Assembly: GCA_902787715.1 (NCBI GenBank)
Contig: CADAHQ010000001.1
Location: 124,001 to 188,000 of the forward strand
Source: an uncultured Lachnospiraceae bacterium
GTDB taxonomy: Bacteria; Bacillota; Clostridia; Lachnospirales; Lachnospiraceae
Length of the DNA: 64,000 nt
Direction of reading: 5' to 3'
Below the pieces are notes generated by a model. The model was not told where the DNA came from. It was given only the letters and a program-made list of their open reading frames with translations, and ran no database searches. This document shows, piece by piece, positions 8,700-18,412 of the stretch; the first letter of the stretch is position 1; each line of letters opens with the position of its first letter. The position numbers and the translations under genes are program-made.

Positions 8700-9926
8700 A
8701 TGAGAAAATTCAAAGGAAATGTAACGACCCCGAAGGGATTTGCCGCAAGCGGCGTAATGGCGGGGATTCGCAAGAAGAATAAGAAGGACATTGCTCTTGT
8801 GTACAGCGCTACGCCCTGTGTGGCAGGAGCTACGTTTACAACGAATAGGGTGAAGGCTGCGCCGGTTACGTGGGATATGGAAATTCTCAAAAACGGCAAG
8901 GGCAAGCATGCGGTTGTGCTGAACTCCGGTATCGCCAATGCGTGCATGGGCAAGCAGGGCGTGGAAGACAACTACGAGATGGCTTCCGCAGCAGCACTTG
9001 CGCTTTCCTGCAATCCGGATCAGGTGTTTACGGCTTCCACGGGCGTTATCGGTCAGCCGATGCCCATGGGCGTTGTGGTTCCCGGAATTGAGGCTGCCGC
9101 GAAGAAGCTCGGCATCAACGAGAGCGACGGTCAGGATGCCGCTGAAGCAATCATGACGACGGACACCGTCAGCAAGACCGTTGCCTGCCAGTTCACAGCC
9201 GAAGATGACATCGAGGTTACCCTCGGCGGTATGAGCAAAGGTTCCGGCATGATTCATCCGAACATGGCGACCATGCTTTCCGTTGTGACGACCGATATCA
9301 ACATTGACGAAGCACTTTTGCAGGAGGCGGTTTCCACGGTTGTTGCGGATACCTTTAACATGATTTCCGTCGACCGCGACACCTCCACCAACGACACTTT
9401 CATCGTCCTTGCCAACGGTCTTGCCGGCAACGAGAAGGTGACGAAGAAGAATAAGGTTTACGATGACTTCGTATTGGCTCTTTTCATCGTCTGCAAGGAC
9501 CTCGCCATGAAGATGGCAGGCGACGGCGAGGGTGCTACGAAGACATTGGAAGTTAAGGTCCGTCATGCCAGAACCCACGAGGATGCGGTGAAGATTGCAA
9601 AGGCAGTCATTTCCTCGAACCTTGTGAAGGCTGCATTTTACGGAAGCGACGCGAACTGGGGACGTGTCCTGTGCGCCATGGGGTACTCCGGCGGCGAATT
9701 CGACCCAGACAAGGTAGACATCTACCTGCAGGACGGCGACGACCGCTATCTTTTGGTAAAGAACGGAATGGCCGTGAATTACTCCGAGGAGAAGGCGACC
9801 GAGCTGCTTTCCAAGAAACTGATGACCTTCCGCATCAACTGCAACGACGGTTACGAGAAGGCAACCGCATGGGGATGCGACCTGACTTACGATTACGTGA
9901 AAATCAACGGTGATTACCGTTCTTAA
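8700..9926 (+). CDS. argJ: Glutamate N-acetyltransferase / amino-acid acetyltransferase
   Basis: Recycles the acetyl group from N-acetylornithine to glutamate; many ArgJ enzymes also use acetyl-CoA. The 408-residue precursor belongs to the self-cleaving ArgJ fold: the site KGSGMIHPNMATML has the Ala-Thr bond where the chain is cut, leaving Thr as nucleophile at the start of the beta chain. ATG 8700 follows GAGGTGAG; an in-frame ATG at 8670 has no such site. With argJ present no argE is needed (cyclic pathway). Confidence 0.95.
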   Translation: MRKFKGNVTTPKGFAASGVMAGIRKKNKKDIALVYSATPCVAGATFTTNRVKAAPVTWDMEILKNGKGKHAVVLNSGIANACMGKQGVEDNYEMASAAALALSCNPDQVFTASTGVIGQPMPMGVVVPGIEAAAKKLGINESDGQDAAEAIMTTDTVSKTVACQFTAEDDIEVTLGGMSKGSGMIHPNMATMLSVVTTDINIDEALLQEAVSTVVADTFNMISVDRDTSTNDTFIVLANGLAGNEKVTKKNKVYDDFVLALFIVCKDLAMKMAGDGEGATKTLEVKVRHARTHEDAVKIAKAVISSNLVKAAFYGSDANWGRVLCAMGYSGGEFDPDKVDIYLQDGDDRYLLVKNGMAVNYSEEKATELLSKKLMTFRINCNDGYEKATAWGCDLTYDYVKINGDYRS

Positions 9927-9947
9927 TCCGAAATACCAGGAGGACAT

Positions 9948-10856
9948 ATGTCTGAGATGATTGATAACATGATGGACAAAGCGCAGACCCTGATTGAGGC
10001 GCTTCCTTATATCCGCGAGTTCAGCAACAAGACCGTGGTCGTCAAATACGGCGGCAGTGCTATGCTTGACGAGGAGCTCAAGGCGAAGGTAAGCCAGGAT
10101 ATCGCGCTTCTTAAGCTTGTGGGAATGCACCCCGTGATTGTTCACGGCGGCGGCAAGGAAATCAGCAAGTGGGTCGGCCTGATGGGCAAGGAGCCGCAGT
10201 TTGTAAGCGGTCTTCGCGTTACCGACGCCGACACGATGGAAGTTGCCGAGATGGTGTTGAACAAGGTGAACAAGAGCCTTGTACAGCTTCTCGAGGCCAA
10301 CGGCGTGAGAGCCGCCGGCATCAGCGGCAAGGACGGCAACATGCTCACGGTTCGCAGAAAGACCGTGGACGGCCAGGATATCGGCTTTGTGGGCGAGGTA
10401 AAGAGCGTCAACGCAAACCTCATCAACACGCTGATCAAGAACGGTTATGTTCCGGTCATCGCGCCCATCGGTATGGACGACGAATTCCAGACCTACAACA
10501 TTAACGCAGACGATGCGGCCTGTGCAATCGCCGAGGCTTTGAGCGCAGAGAAGCTTGCTTTTCTCACGGATATCGAGGGCGTTTACAAGGATCCGAAGGA
10601 CCCGTCGACGCTTCTTTCCGTGTTGACTTTGTCCGATGCCGAGAAGCTGATTGAGGACGGTTATGTCGGCGGCGGAATGATTCCGAAGCTTAAAAACTGC
10701 ATTGATGCCGTTAACTGCGGCGTATCCCGCGTCCATATTCTAGACGGGCGACGACCTCACTGCCTGCTTTTGGAGTTCTTTACCGAGAAAGGTATCGGTA
10801 CCGCAATCATCGATGATGTGCGTGAAGGATGGCAAAGCAACCGGAGTGAATTGTAA
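9948..10856 (+). CDS. argB: Acetylglutamate kinase
   Basis: Phosphorylates N-acetylglutamate, usually the arginine-feedback step. The 302-residue amino-acid kinase shows VVKYGGSAM near residue 28, [10 protein letters not shown] near residue 64 and the C-terminal [11 protein letters not shown] segment. The start follows AGGAGG. It lies 21 bases after argJ and 35 before argD. Confidence 0.96.
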   Translation: MSEMIDNMMDKAQTLIEALPYIREFSNKTVVVKYGGSAMLDEELKAKVSQDIALLKLVGMHPVIVHGGGKEISKWVGLMGKEPQFVSGLRVTDADTMEVAEMVLNKVNKSLVQLLEANGVRAAGISGKDGNMLTVRRKTVDGQDIGFVGEVKSVNANLINTLIKNGYVPVIAPIGMDDEFQTYNINADDAACAIAEALSAEKLAFLTDIEGVYKDPKDPSTLLSVLTLSDAEKLIEDGYVGGGMIPKLKNCIDAVNCGVSRVHILDGRRPHCLLLEFFTEKGIGTAIIDDVREGWQSNRSEL

Positions 10857-10891
10857 TTGCCGTTTCTCTGTGCACGGACAAGGAGAGTACT

Positions 10892-12094
10892 ATGGATAAA
10901 CAACAGGTAATGAGTGCGGCGGAGTCCGTGCTTATGCATACATACGGCCGGTTCCCGATGGTCTTGGACCACGGCGACGGCGTCTATCTCTACGAGACCG
11001 ACGGCACGAAATATCTTGACTTTGCGGCAGGAATCGCCGTATTTGCCCTCGGCTATGGAAATCAGGATTACAACAATGCGTTGAAGGGGCAGATTGACAA
11101 GCTTCTTCACACTTCGAATTACTACTACAATGAGCCTGCATTAGCGGCAGCACAGTACGTTTGCAAGGCTTCCGGTATGGACCGCGTGTTCTTTACAAAC
11201 AGCGGCGCTGAGGCAGTGGAAGGCGCCATCAAGGTGGCACGGAAGCTGTATTACAACAAGCACGGCAAGGCCGACAGCACCATTATTGCCATGGACCATT
11301 CCTTCCACGGCAGAACTCTTGGTGCGGTTTCCGTCACCGGCAAGGCTGCTTACCGAGAGCCCTTTGAGCCTTTGATCGGCGGCGTATTGTTCGCCGAATA
11401 CAACAATCTTGACAGCGTGAAAGCTCTGATTGACGACCGCACCGCAGCGATTATCCTCGAAACGGTGCAGGGAGAGGGCGGAATTCATCCCGCTGAAAAG
11501 GAGTTTTTACAGGGCGTTCGGAAGCTCTGCGACGAGCACGGGATCTGCATGATTTCGGACGAGATTCAGTGCGGTATGGGTCGTACCGGCACAATGTTTG
11601 CTTACGAGCAGTACGGCATATTGCCGGATGTGGTGACCATGGCGAAGGCTTTGGGATGCGGTGTACCGGTGGGTGCATTTGCCGCAAGAGGCGAGGCAGC
11701 GCTGGCGCTTGTTCCGGGAGACCACGGTTCGACCTACGGCGGCAATCCCTTTGTTTGTAAGGCTGTGGAGACCGTTTTTGAACTGTTTAAAAAGCAGAAT
11801 GTGCTGGGAAATGTGGCGGAGGTTGCGCCGTATCTTTGGGAGACATTGGAGAAGCTTCGCGAGGAATTCCCGGTGATCGTCGGACACAGAGGAATCGGTT
11901 TGATGCAGGGCCTGCAGTTCTCCGTGCCGGTGGGCGACATTGTGAAAGCAACGATGGCGGAAGGTTGCATCCTGATTGCCGCAGGCGCGGATGTCATTCG
12001 CTTCATCCCGCCGTTGGTCATCACAAAGGCCCATGTGGACGAGATGGCAAATGCCCTCCGCAAGGCAATTCGCAGCGTTGTAAACGGTAAATAG
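10892..12094 (+). CDS. argD: Acetylornithine aminotransferase
   Basis: PLP-dependent class III transaminase that converts N-acetylglutamate semialdehyde to N-acetylornithine. The 400-residue protein has TNSGAEAVEGAIK (cofactor phosphate), SDEIQCGMGRTG and the Schiff-base lysine in TMAKALGCG. Last gene of the maf-argCJBD run; a strong terminator follows 17 bases after the stop. Confidence 0.96.
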   Translation: MDKQQVMSAAESVLMHTYGRFPMVLDHGDGVYLYETDGTKYLDFAAGIAVFALGYGNQDYNNALKGQIDKLLHTSNYYYNEPALAAAQYVCKASGMDRVFFTNSGAEAVEGAIKVARKLYYNKHGKADSTIIAMDHSFHGRTLGAVSVTGKAAYREPFEPLIGGVLFAEYNNLDSVKALIDDRTAAIILETVQGEGGIHPAEKEFLQGVRKLCDEHGICMISDEIQCGMGRTGTMFAYEQYGILPDVVTMAKALGCGVPVGAFAARGEAALALVPGDHGSTYGGNPFVCKAVETVFELFKKQNVLGNVAEVAPYLWETLEKLREEFPVIVGHRGIGLMQGLQFSVPVGDIVKATMAEGCILIAAGADVIRFIPPLVITKAHVDEMANALRKAIRSVVNGK

Positions 12095-12111
12095 CAAAAT
12101 TGTACAAAAAC

Positions 12112-12147
12112 AAAGCGTGGATTTTGGAAGGAATCCGCGCTTTTTTT
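12112..12147 (+). terminator. Terminator after argD
   Basis: 12-bp stem AAAGCGTGGATT (12112-12123) / AATCCGCGCTTT (12132-12143) with one G-T pair, 8-base loop, then seven T. Ends the arginine run. Confidence 0.92.
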
Positions 12148-12148
12148 G

Positions 12149-12177
12149 TTGTCACAGGACAAGAATTCGGCTATAAT
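12149..12177 (+). promoter_or_regulatory. Promoter for the comEA cluster
   Basis: TTGTCA at 12149-12154, 17-base spacer, TATAAT at 12172-12177, beginning only two bases after the argD terminator and about 40 bases before the comEA start. Confidence 0.75.
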
Positions 12178-12216
12178 TAGGATACTGTGTGAAGGGTGCG
12201 TCGGAAGGGAGACGGT

Positions 12217-12873
12217 ATGACGCATCGTTTTTCAAAATGGCTTTCCGTGGCGCTGCCGGTTGCGGCAGTTGTGCTTGCCGGAGGCTTGTATTTGCTTTTG
12301 TACGGGAGAGGTGAGGGACGTGCGATCCGAAGCGAAACAATCGAAGAAATCGGCCGCGAAGCGGTCGGTTCCGCGGATTCTAGCGAAACTTCTGTATCGG
12401 ATTCTTCGCCTTCTGACCAAGGGCTTTCTTCTGTTGCTTCGAGTCCTTCCTTTTGTGTCTACGTGTGTGGACAAGTTAAGTGCGAAGGAGTCTTCTTCCT
12501 AGAGAAGGGGGCACGGGTAGCAGATGCCGTGGAGGCCGCGGGCGGATTTGCCGAAGGCGCTGCCACACGGTTTTTGAATCTTGCTCTTCCGGTTACGGAC
12601 GGAATGAAGATTTACGTCCCGCGGGAGGAGGAAGTGATTTCGGTCTCGATGATTACGCCCGATGCTTCACCGGAAGATGCTCCCGTGAACATCAACACGG
12701 CGGATGTGGCACGTTTGATGACGCTGCCGGGCATCGGGGAACAAAAGGCGGAGGACATCGTGGCGTTCCGCGAGGAGCACGGGTCGTTCCGCTGTACGGA
12801 AGACATCATGAAGGTGCCGGGGATTAAAAATGCCCTGTTTGAAAAGATCCGGGACGGCATCTGCGTAAACTAA
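12217..12873 (+). CDS. comEA: Competence protein ComEA (SLBB plus helix-hairpin-helix)
   Basis: DNA receptor of the transformation machinery, anchored outside the membrane. The 218-residue protein has an N-terminal membrane segment (about residues 8-26), a Ser/Glu-rich linker, an SLBB domain (about 85-140, starting FCVYVCGQV) and two C-terminal helix-hairpin-helix DNA-binding motifs (VNINTADVARLMTLPGIGEQKA, then DIMKVPGI). The start at 12217 has a GGAAGGGAG site; an in-frame codon at 12196 does not. comEC lies 3.1 kb downstream, separated by a two-component system. Confidence 0.92.
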   Translation: MTHRFSKWLSVALPVAAVVLAGGLYLLLYGRGEGRAIRSETIEEIGREAVGSADSSETSVSDSSPSDQGLSSVASSPSFCVYVCGQVKCEGVFFLEKGARVADAVEAAGGFAEGAATRFLNLALPVTDGMKIYVPREEEVISVSMITPDASPEDAPVNINTADVARLMTLPGIGEQKAEDIVAFREEHGSFRCTEDIMKVPGIKNALFEKIRDGICVN

Positions 12874-12921
12874 CTATTGTCGTGATCGGAAAGGGCATAT
12901 CACGGCGCAGACGGGGGTCGC

Positions 12922-13614
12922 ATGAGTAAAAGAGTACTCGTTGTCGATGACGAGAAATTGATTGCCAAAGGCATTAAATTCAGCCTGGAGTCGGATTCCA
13001 TGATTGTGGACTGCGCTTACGACGGCGAAGAAGCGGTTGAGAAGGTCAACAGCGGGTCCTATGACCTGATTCTTCTCGACGTTATGCTTCCGAAGCTGAG
13101 CGGCTACGAAGTATGCCGCAAGATTCGTGAAAAGTCGCAGGTTCCGATTATTATGCTTACGGCGAAGGGAGACGATTCCGACAAGATTCTCGGTCTGGAA
13201 TACGGCGCCGATGATTATATCACGAAGCCTTTCAACATTTTGGAAGTCAAGGCCCGCATGAAGGCAATCTTCCGCAGAAGCGAAATGTCCGGGGAGGCGG
13301 TTTCCGCGAAGGAGATCCGCTACAAGGGACTGCGCCTTCTGCCGGAGAGCCGCCAGGTCTTTGTGAACGGGAACGAGATTCGCCTTACCGTGAAGGAGTA
13401 CGATGTGCTTGAGCTGTTGCTCACCCATCCGAACAAGATTTATTCTCGCGAGAATCTGATGAATATCGTCTGGGGTTACGATTATCTCAAGGATGCCCGC
13501 ACTGTGGATGTGCATGTCAGACGCCTTCGTGAGAAGATTGAGCCGGATGCCAGTGAACCGGTATTTGTACATACAAAATGGGGCGTAGGGTATTATTTTT
13601 CCGATCATGAATAA
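12922..13614 (+). CDS. OmpR/PhoB-family response regulator
   Basis: 230 residues: receiver domain with the acidic pocket VVDDE near residue 10, phospho-acceptor Asp53 in LILLDVMLP, Thr in MLTAKG and Lys in TKPF; then a winged-helix DNA-binding domain (about 130-228) with the typical VKEYDVLELLL and RTVDVHVRRLREKI. It overlaps the sensor kinase by 8 bases, so the two are translationally coupled. Its targets are unknown; position between comEA and comEC suggests a link to competence or the cell envelope. Confidence 0.96.
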   Translation: MSKRVLVVDDEKLIAKGIKFSLESDSMIVDCAYDGEEAVEKVNSGSYDLILLDVMLPKLSGYEVCRKIREKSQVPIIMLTAKGDDSDKILGLEYGADDYITKPFNILEVKARMKAIFRRSEMSGEAVSAKEIRYKGLRLLPESRQVFVNGNEIRLTVKEYDVLELLLTHPNKIYSRENLMNIVWGYDYLKDARTVDVHVRRLREKIEPDASEPVFVHTKWGVGYYFSDHE

Positions 13615-15040
13615 GCTAAGAAGCAAAACAAGCATGACTTTTTCTGCTTTTCTCGCCATCTTTTTGTGCGGGATTGCTTCTTGTGTTCTGATTTCTTTCT
13701 TTGTCATCAATTACAATTACCGTCATGCTTTTGATAACAGCCGGAACCGGATATCCGCCTTTGTATCCGGCCTTTCCGAAACGGTGGAGCAGAACGGTTA
13801 TTATCTGACGCTTTCCGACTACACGAAGAGTGAGCTTGACGTGATGGCCCGGACCTACAACGGGCGCATCCTTCTTGTCAACACGAACATGTCGGTTGTC
13901 TATGATTCTTACGAAACCAAGCTCGGCAAATTCCTCGTAGCTTCCGGCGTAGCCGGCTCCCTTCGCGGGGATAGCTTCTTTGCCCCGGATTACGAAGAGA
14001 AAACCGCGACGGTTGTCCTTCCCATTGCTTTTCGGGACAAGGACGGCGCTGCCGGTGCATTCTTTATGGTCTATCCCGTGACGGAAGAGTTGGGGCGGTA
14101 TCACACCAGCCGCCGTATGGTTATTCTTTTGTGTCTCTGTGCTCTGATTGTCATCTTTGCTTATGCGGTCGCAAGATCCCATTTCTTTGTTCGTCCTCTT
14201 CATGAGATCAAGGGCGAACTCGATAAAATCAATGCGGGAAATGCCGAAACACGACTCGATGTCCGAAACAATCGTCAGGTTTCGGGAATTTCCAATGCTG
14301 TCAACGAGCTTTTGGAGCGGACCCGCGAGACGGAAGAGACCCGAAGAAACTTCGTGTCCGATGTATCGCATGAGCTGAAGACTCCTATGGCATCCATGAA
14401 GGTTCTCTCCGAGGCGCTTTTGCTCTCCGGGGATGAACTTCCGGAGACGGTTCGTGAATTCTTAACCGATATCAACAACGAGATCGACCGTGAGAATCAT
14501 ATTATTTCCGACCTTCTGGCACTTGCGCGCATGGACCGGCGCACCGATGCGATGCGTTTTGAGCGCGTACATATCAATGAGCTTCTCGACGTCATCTTAA
14601 AGCGTGTTCGCCCGCTTGCGAACAAGCATGAGGTGGAAGTTGTCTATGAGAGTTACCGTGATGTTTACGCCGAAGCGGACAGCGCCAAAATGGTGACGGC
14701 GCTCACGAACATTATCGAGAACGCCATCCTTTATAACCGCCCGCAGGGCAATGTTTCCGTCACATTGAATGCGAACATGAGCCATTTCTTTGTGACGGTG
14801 CAGGACACCGGCTACGGTATCGCCGAGTCGGATATCGCCCACATTTTCGAGCGTTTCTACCGCGTGGATAAAGACCGCTCGAGAGAGACCGGCGGAACCG
14901 GTCTGGGACTTGCAATCACCAAAGAGATTGTCAGCGCACACGACGGCCAGATCAAGGCCTACAGCAAGGTGAATGAGGGCACTACCATCAGTGTCCGCAT
15001 TCCGCTTTCCCGCGCTCCGAAAGGAGGTAAGAAAGCATGA
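13607..15040 (+). CDS. Membrane sensor histidine kinase
   Basis: 477 residues: membrane segment 1 (about 12-35), an external sensor region of about 130 residues, membrane segment 2 (about 168-190), a HAMP linker starting FFVRPLHEI, the dimerisation domain with phospho-acceptor His255 in SHELKTPMASMK, and the HATPase domain with N box NIIENAILYN, G1 DTGYGIAES and G2 GGTGLGLAI. Partner of the upstream OmpR-type regulator. It overlaps the downstream GerMN lipoprotein gene by 4 bases. Confidence 0.96.
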   Translation: MNKLRSKTSMTFSAFLAIFLCGIASCVLISFFVINYNYRHAFDNSRNRISAFVSGLSETVEQNGYYLTLSDYTKSELDVMARTYNGRILLVNTNMSVVYDSYETKLGKFLVASGVAGSLRGDSFFAPDYEEKTATVVLPIAFRDKDGAAGAFFMVYPVTEELGRYHTSRRMVILLCLCALIVIFAYAVARSHFFVRPLHEIKGELDKINAGNAETRLDVRNNRQVSGISNAVNELLERTRETEETRRNFVSDVSHELKTPMASMKVLSEALLLSGDELPETVREFLTDINNEIDRENHIISDLLALARMDRRTDAMRFERVHINELLDVILKRVRPLANKHEVEVVYESYRDVYAEADSAKMVTALTNIIENAILYNRPQGNVSVTLNANMSHFFVTVQDTGYGIAESDIAHIFERFYRVDKDRSRETGGTGLGLAITKEIVSAHDGQIKAYSKVNEGTTISVRIPLSRAPKGGKKA

Positions 15041-15960
15041 GCAAACGTGTCTTCGTGATTTTGGTTTGTATCGTTTCTGCGGTTCTTTTGTCGTCCTGCG
15101 GAAAAGCCGAGGAAAAGGCAAAGGATTATCCGTACCAGGTGTATTGTCTCAGTAACGACGGGCTCTCCCTGAAAGCCGTCGGATATGCTCCGGAAGCTTC
15201 CTCGCAGGAGATGATTTTAAAGGAATTGCTCGGACAGCTGCAGATTTCGGGAGAGGACTATACAGCGCCGATCTCCGGCACGGTATCTTATTCGAACATG
15301 TCATTTGAGGACCACACTGTTACGGTTACATTTTCGTCCTATTCCGTGGAGGATCCCGTCAAGGATATCCTGATTCGTGCTGCGATTGTCCGCACACTCA
15401 GCCAGGTGGACGGAGTGTTTAATGTGGCATTCCAGGTCTCCCAGGATGCTTCCAATCTTTCGGCAATTGCTCCCGTGATTCGCGTTGTATACAGTGCGGA
15501 TTACTTTGTGATGGACATCGGAGAACCGTCGGAGCCGATTATGATGCGGTTGTATTTTCCGAGCACGTCGGGCGATGGGGTAAAAGAGGTGGAGCGGCCC
15601 GTCATCTTCGACGATTTTAAATCAAGAGAGCAATACCTCATGGAAATTCTGATCGCCGGACCCACGAAGGCGGAAACAGGGGCTTTGGCCGGTATCCCCG
15701 CATCGACCAAGATTCTTTCCGTCAGCACGAAAAACCGTATCTGCACCGTGAATCTTTCCAAGGAATTCACCAAGGAGAAACCCGATGCTGCGGCGAAACT
15801 GATCATTCAATCCATCGCATACACATTGATTCGGAATCTCGAGTATGTCGACGGCGTCTCCTTCTACGTGGAAGGAAAACCGCTGACCACGTTCCGCACC
15901 TATGAGGTATCCTCCGTCATCTACGAAAACGAGGAAAAGCCTTCGGAAAACAAGCAGTAA
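15037..15960 (+). CDS. Lipoprotein with two GerMN domains
   Basis: 307 residues with a lipoprotein signal (lipobox LSSC, Cys21). The mature part is two GerMN repeats, about residues 32-145 and 168-290; the second contains MEILIAGPTK and ICTVNLSKEF, which are typical. GerMN is an extracytoplasmic domain found in GerM of sporulating bacteria and in actinobacterial LpqB, which modulates the MtrAB two-component system. Here it is translationally coupled to a sensor kinase, the same arrangement. Function as a kinase modulator is inferred. Confidence 0.88.
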   Translation: MSKRVFVILVCIVSAVLLSSCGKAEEKAKDYPYQVYCLSNDGLSLKAVGYAPEASSQEMILKELLGQLQISGEDYTAPISGTVSYSNMSFEDHTVTVTFSSYSVEDPVKDILIRAAIVRTLSQVDGVFNVAFQVSQDASNLSAIAPVIRVVYSADYFVMDIGEPSEPIMMRLYFPSTSGDGVKEVERPVIFDDFKSREQYLMEILIAGPTKAETGALAGIPASTKILSVSTKNRICTVNLSKEFTKEKPDAAAKLIIQSIAYTLIRNLEYVDGVSFYVEGKPLTTFRTYEVSSVIYENEEKPSENKQ

Positions 15961-15971
15961 AAGAGGAATTT

Positions 15972-18296
15972 ATGAAGCGCCCGCTGTTTTGGGCGTCCCT
16001 GTCTGTCGTCGCAGGCATTCTGGCGGAGATGTTCTTTCTCTCGCCGGAAGATTCATCAAGAGTTTATAAAGCTGTCATCATAACAGGCGTTGGTTCTACA
16101 GCAGTTATCGCGATTGTTTTCATCATCGTCAATGCCGTTGCGCCTGCGTGTAGCAAAACCCTGCGACGAATCCCCATGTACATTGCAATCATGTTTCTGG
16201 CGTTTCTTGCCGGCGTATCTTACGGCCGGCTTTTTGTCGTGCGCGAAGGAAAGTTTCGGGAGAGGGTAAGTGAAGAGAAACAGGTGACCGGAATCGTCAG
16301 AGAGACGCGTTCCGGGTGGTTTGCAGCAGAGGTGAACGGGATCTTCGAACGGGGATTCCTGTCATCCTTTCGGGTGGTTGCATTTTGCGAGGAGGCTCCG
16401 CCGGAATGCGGGGATTATGTGTGCCTTTTCGGGCCTTTTTCTGAGATTGAAGGACCTCGTAACGAAGGGGAGTGGGACGCTGCGACATATTATCGGGGAC
16501 TGGGAATTGTACTCCGCGCAGATCACTATGAGAAGCTTTCAAAACGCGCGGAAGGCTTGTTTTATACGACCGCAAGACTCCGTTCCCGGATGCTTCGGAC
16601 CGTGGAGTTGTTGTATCCGGAGGAAACCAGAGGCATCGCTGCGGGAATTTTGTGCGGAGACCGGGATGATATCGACGAGAAAGTTTACAAACGATACCGG
16701 GATCTGGGAATCGCCCATATTCTTGCGGTGAGCGGTATGCATGTGGCCGCTTTGGGCGGTGCGGTTCTCTGGCTGTTCGGAAGAGTGTTTCGGAAAAGCT
16801 ACGCAAGACTGTTTGCGTCCGGCTTTCTGTTGCTATACGGAGTGTTTACAGGTTTTCCGGTTTCCTGTGTACGGGCTGTTTTGTTCTTTTTGTTTGTCAC
16901 CTTCGGCAGTTTATTCCACAGAACTGTTGACCGCCGAACGGCCGTTGCTTTTTTGATGCTTTTGCTTCTTCTGCGAAGGCCCTGCGTCTGCTTTCAAACG
17001 GGGTTTCTTTTGTCCTTTGCGTGTGCATTTGCCATTATTTTGATTACGGAAGTGCTGCCTTCGTGGAAAACGGAGAACAGGATCTTGCGTGGCGCGGTTT
17101 TTGCGCTGTCGCTGCAATTCTTACTTCTGCCGATTCAAATCACTTTGTTTTACAGAGTATCCACGGTTGGATTTCTTCTGAATGCGATTGTTGTTCCCTT
17201 GCTGTTTGCCGTGTTTTTATCGTTGTTCTTCGGTGCTTTGGCCGCACAAATCTGGATGCCGATAGGACGGTTTGTTTCCGGTACAGCACATTTCGGTTTA
17301 GCGGCAATCAACCGGCTTACCGCGGTTGTAGCTGAAATTCCCGGGACGGTGGCAATTCTCGGAAGGCCGACGTGGGTGCGCTTTCTTTGGTACGCGATAC
17401 TTGCCGTATGCGTGTTCTTTCTTCTGCGTAAAAAGCGAAAAATAGCATTTCTTTTAATGGCGGCTGGATTTGTCTGCTTTCTTCCCATACATTCCGCGGA
17501 CTGCCGAATCGTAAATTTGTCGGTGGGGCAGGGGGATTGCTGCGTGATTCTGAAGGGGAGCCGGTGCTTCGTCATCGATTGCGGAAGCACCACGAAGAAG
17601 GATGTGGGAGAGAAGATTCTCGAGCCGTTTCTTGCATATCATGGTTACAGCAAGCCCGACGCAATCTTTGTGACCCACACCGACGCCGATCACGTGAACG
17701 GGCTGTCGGAGCTTCTCCTTGACGAATGGAAAGATACGCCGGTGTTTGTGACGGAATATGAGGAGGACAGCGATTTTCTGCAGGAGATGTTGGCATCCGA
17801 ATGCGGAAATCTTCGTGTGGTTTCGTATAACGACACCTTCTCGGTATCCTGTGGGATGTTTTGCGGAGAACTTCGATTTACGGTGCTGTGGCCGATTCCG
17901 GGGCTTGCTTCGGAGGACCGCAACCATTGCAATCTGTTGCTGTATATGGAGGACCGGCACGGGGAAGCGGTGTTCACGGCGGATGCTGATACATCCGTGC
18001 TTTCACAGGTGCTCGAGATCCATTCTGCACGGATTCGCGGGAGTGATTATCTGAAGGTGGCGCATCACGGGTCCTTGTATTCGAAGGCGGATGCATTTTA
18101 CGAGGAAGTGAAACCTGCGGTTGCGGTAGTCTCTGTCGGGAAGAATTCCTACGGACATCCGCATCCGACAGTGCTTTCGGCGCTTGCTTCCGCGGGTACG
18201 AAAGTGTTTGTGACGGCGGAATGCGGGCAGGTTACAACCATCCTTGCGAAGCGGGGAATAAAGGTGAAAACGTTTCTGAAAACGGAAGCGGAATGA
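15972..18296 (+). CDS. comEC: Competence channel protein ComEC/Rec2
   Basis: Inner-membrane channel that passes single-stranded DNA into the cell. The 774-residue protein is full length with all three parts: an N-terminal OB-like segment (about 70-170), the multi-pass Competence domain (about 215-480, with ILAVSGMHVAALGG), and a C-terminal metallo-beta-lactamase domain (about 515-770) with the metal site THTDADH near residue 568 and VAHHGS near residue 697. Intact, so DNA uptake looks possible. comEB, found between comEA and comEC in Bacillus, is absent here. Confidence 0.95.
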   Translation: MKRPLFWASLSVVAGILAEMFFLSPEDSSRVYKAVIITGVGSTAVIAIVFIIVNAVAPACSKTLRRIPMYIAIMFLAFLAGVSYGRLFVVREGKFRERVSEEKQVTGIVRETRSGWFAAEVNGIFERGFLSSFRVVAFCEEAPPECGDYVCLFGPFSEIEGPRNEGEWDAATYYRGLGIVLRADHYEKLSKRAEGLFYTTARLRSRMLRTVELLYPEETRGIAAGILCGDRDDIDEKVYKRYRDLGIAHILAVSGMHVAALGGAVLWLFGRVFRKSYARLFASGFLLLYGVFTGFPVSCVRAVLFFLFVTFGSLFHRTVDRRTAVAFLMLLLLLRRPCVCFQTGFLLSFACAFAIILITEVLPSWKTENRILRGAVFALSLQFLLLPIQITLFYRVSTVGFLLNAIVVPLLFAVFLSLFFGALAAQIWMPIGRFVSGTAHFGLAAINRLTAVVAEIPGTVAILGRPTWVRFLWYAILAVCVFFLLRKKRKIAFLLMAAGFVCFLPIHSADCRIVNLSVGQGDCCVILKGSRCFVIDCGSTTKKDVGEKILEPFLAYHGYSKPDAIFVTHTDADHVNGLSELLLDEWKDTPVFVTEYEEDSDFLQEMLASECGNLRVVSYNDTFSVSCGMFCGELRFTVLWPIPGLASEDRNHCNLLLYMEDRHGEAVFTADADTSVLSQVLEIHSARIRGSDYLKVAHHGSLYSKADAFYEEVKPAVAVVSVGKNSYGHPHPTVLSALASAGTKVFVTAECGQVTTILAKRGIKVKTFLKTEAE

Positions 18297-18321
18297 TTCG
18301 CAGGCAAATGCCGCTTTTTTT
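18286..18321 (+). terminator. Probable terminator after comEC
   Basis: AAGCGG (18286-18291) pairs with CCGCTT (18311-18316), with a second small GCA/TGC pairing inside, followed by a run of seven T. The 5' arm overlaps the end of comEC. Confidence 0.55.
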
Positions 18322-18343
18322 GCCGGGGGAGCGGAATTTGCGT

Positions 18344-18372
18344 TTGCTTTTTGCGACAAATAATGATAAGAT
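18344..18372 (+). promoter_or_regulatory. Promoter for pssA-psd-holA
   Basis: TTGCTT at 18344-18349, 17-base spacer, TAAGAT at 18367-18372, about 40 bases before the pssA start. Confidence 0.6.
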
Positions 18373-18412
18373 ACTTTTGAAAATTATCGCTAAATAAGGG
18401 TGTGAAATCATC

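Noticed and set aside
8580..10736. A 718-codon open frame on the - strand opposite argJ and argB
   Set aside because: It mirrors the codon pattern of two certain genes on the + strand, has no ribosome-binding site and resembles no protein family.
12874..12921. Hairpin CGTGAT/ATCACG between comEA and the response regulator
   Set aside because: Short stem with no T tract and within a 48-base gap; too weak to call a terminator.
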